A stretch of DNA of 6,490 bases from Desulfobacterales bacterium (lineage in GTDB: Bacteria; Desulfobacterota; Desulfobacteria; Desulfobacterales; Desulfobacteraceae), in assembly GCA_022361135.1 (NCBI GenBank), contig JAKSBM010000261.1, positions 1 through 6,490 on the forward strand, written 5' to 3'. Within the stretch, counting starts at the first letter, position 1, and each line of letters starts with the position of its first letter. Below the pieces are notes generated by a model. The model worked only from the letters and a program-made list of their open reading frames with translations, did not search any database and was not told where the DNA came from. The position numbers and the translations under genes were made by a program. This document shows, piece after piece, positions 5,859 to 6,490 of the stretch.

Positions 5859-6490
5859 ATGGGAATTCGTATTTGCATGGCCCGGAATCGTCACCGGGCT
5901 GAATGGGATGCCTATGTCCAGGGGCACGGTCGGGGAAATGTCTACCAGGCCTATGGGTTTAAACTGGCCGTTGAAGGTGCCTATGGATTTACAGGTCCCT
6001 ACTTCATGGCCCGCAGGGGGCGAAAATTGGTGGGCATCCTTCCCACCATCGCCCTACCCATACATCCCCTGAAAACCGGATTGGTTTCCCTTCCCTATTG
6101 TGATGCCGGTGGGGTTCTGGCCGACACCCTGGATGTTGAAAGGGCATTGATGGCCGCCGCAGTTGAATATGCCCGATTTGAGAAGATTCCCCACATTGAC
6201 ATGCGTTCCACCCATCCCCTGGACGCTTTCTCCAGTGGAAACTGCAACGGGGTGAATAAGGTCCGGATGCGACTGCAGCTTCCCCTGGGATCCGATACCC
6301 TTCTTTCTTCCTTTAAATCCAAGCTGAGGAGTCAGATTAAAAAACCCATGCGTGACGGCCTTGGGGCCTGCATTGGTGGGCGGGAGCTTTTGGATGAGTT
6401 TTACGGGGTGTTTTGCGAAAATATGCGGGACCTGGGCAGCCCCCCCCATTCCAGGAAATGGTTTTTCGAAGTATTAAAGGCCTATGGAAA
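5859..6490 (+). CDS. FemAB-like transferase of exosortase locus, 3'-truncated
   Basis: The frame is open from ATG 5859 to the window end: 210 residues with no stop, of a family usually ~330-350 long. I recognise it as the FemAB-related protein of PEP-CTERM/exosortase A loci (TIGR03019): an N-terminal WDAYVQGHGRGNVYQ (16-30), VGILPT (58-63), SLPYCDAGGVLAD (77-89), the KLRSQIKKPMRDGL segment (155-168) and FYGVFCENMRDLGSP (181-195), which is very typical. The fold is two GNAT-like halves; only the first and the start of the second are in view. True FemAB proteins transfer aminoacyl groups from tRNA to peptidoglycan peptides. For this family the donor and acceptor are unknown; transfer to the exopolysaccharide or another envelope molecule is a guess. 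It begins 2 bases after the deacetylase stop with only a weak AAGG site (5844-5847), so coupling is likely. ATG 5877 is an alternative start. Confidence 0.88.
   Translation, partial: MGIRICMARNRHRAEWDAYVQGHGRGNVYQAYGFKLAVEGAYGFTGPYFMARRGRKLVGILPTIALPIHPLKTGLVSLPYCDAGGVLADTLDVERALMAAAVEYARFEKIPHIDMRSTHPLDAFSSGNCNGVNKVRMRLQLPLGSDTLLSSFKSKLRSQIKKPMRDGLGACIGGRELLDEFYGVFCENMRDLGSPPHSRKWFFEVLKAYG

Noticed and set aside
6054..6449. 131-codon open frame on the - strand near the right edge
   Set aside because: The + strand of the same region encodes the conserved FemAB-like protein, which simply lacks a stop before the window ends. The antisense frame has no family features.
1..6490. CRISPR arrays, tRNA/rRNA genes, insertion sequences, internal promoters or terminators
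   Set aside because: No spaced direct repeats, no RNA gene signatures, no transposase, and no GC-rich hairpin followed by a T run between genes; gaps are too short (at most 12 bases) to hold them.

Overview
The window is a continuous, tightly packed stretch of a bacterial exopolysaccharide / exosortase (PEP-CTERM protein-sorting) locus. All seven genes lie on the + strand. Gaps between genes are 1-12 bases, with one overlap of about 41 bases. This suggests one polycistronic transcript that begins before and continues beyond the window. No promoter, terminator, RNA gene, mobile element or CRISPR array is visible, and no non-coding gap exceeds 12 bases. By eye the G+C content is about half, with heavy use of GCC, CCC, TCC and ACC codons. 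Exosortase plus EpsI implies a Gram-negative, outer-membrane-bearing organism. The codon style and gene content would suit a deltaproteobacterium (Desulfobacterota, for example Desulfobacterales), but this is an impression and not a proof.

Layout, left to right: (1) the C-terminal ~353 residues of an outer-membrane beta-barrel protein, cut by the left edge; (2) wecB, non-hydrolysing UDP-GlcNAc 2-epimerase; (3) epsI, a stand-alone EpsI/DUF3485 protein with an N-terminal membrane anchor; (4) a multi-pass exosortase with the Cys/Arg/His catalytic set; (5) ugd, UDP-glucose 6-dehydrogenase; (6) a polysaccharide deacetylase of the type found in exosortase A loci; (7) a FemAB-like transferase of the exosortase-associated type, cut by the right edge.

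How they may work together: WecB and Ugd make nucleotide-sugar precursors (UDP-ManNAc and UDP-GlcA) in the cytoplasm. The deacetylase and the FemAB-like protein probably tailor the polymer. The beta-barrel may help at the outer membrane. The exosortase, with EpsI, processes PEP-CTERM-type secreted proteins that are thought to move with or into the extracellular matrix. The last two genes are markers of the XrtA (exosortase A) class of locus. No glycosyltransferase, polymerase, flippase or PEP-CTERM substrate is encoded here, so those must lie elsewhere.

The system type is known. The points most worth a second look are the separation and order of epsI and the exosortase, the deacetylase/FemAB pair as a possible two-step amine-modification module, a perfect 24-bp palindrome inside ugd, and the ugd/deacetylase overlap.
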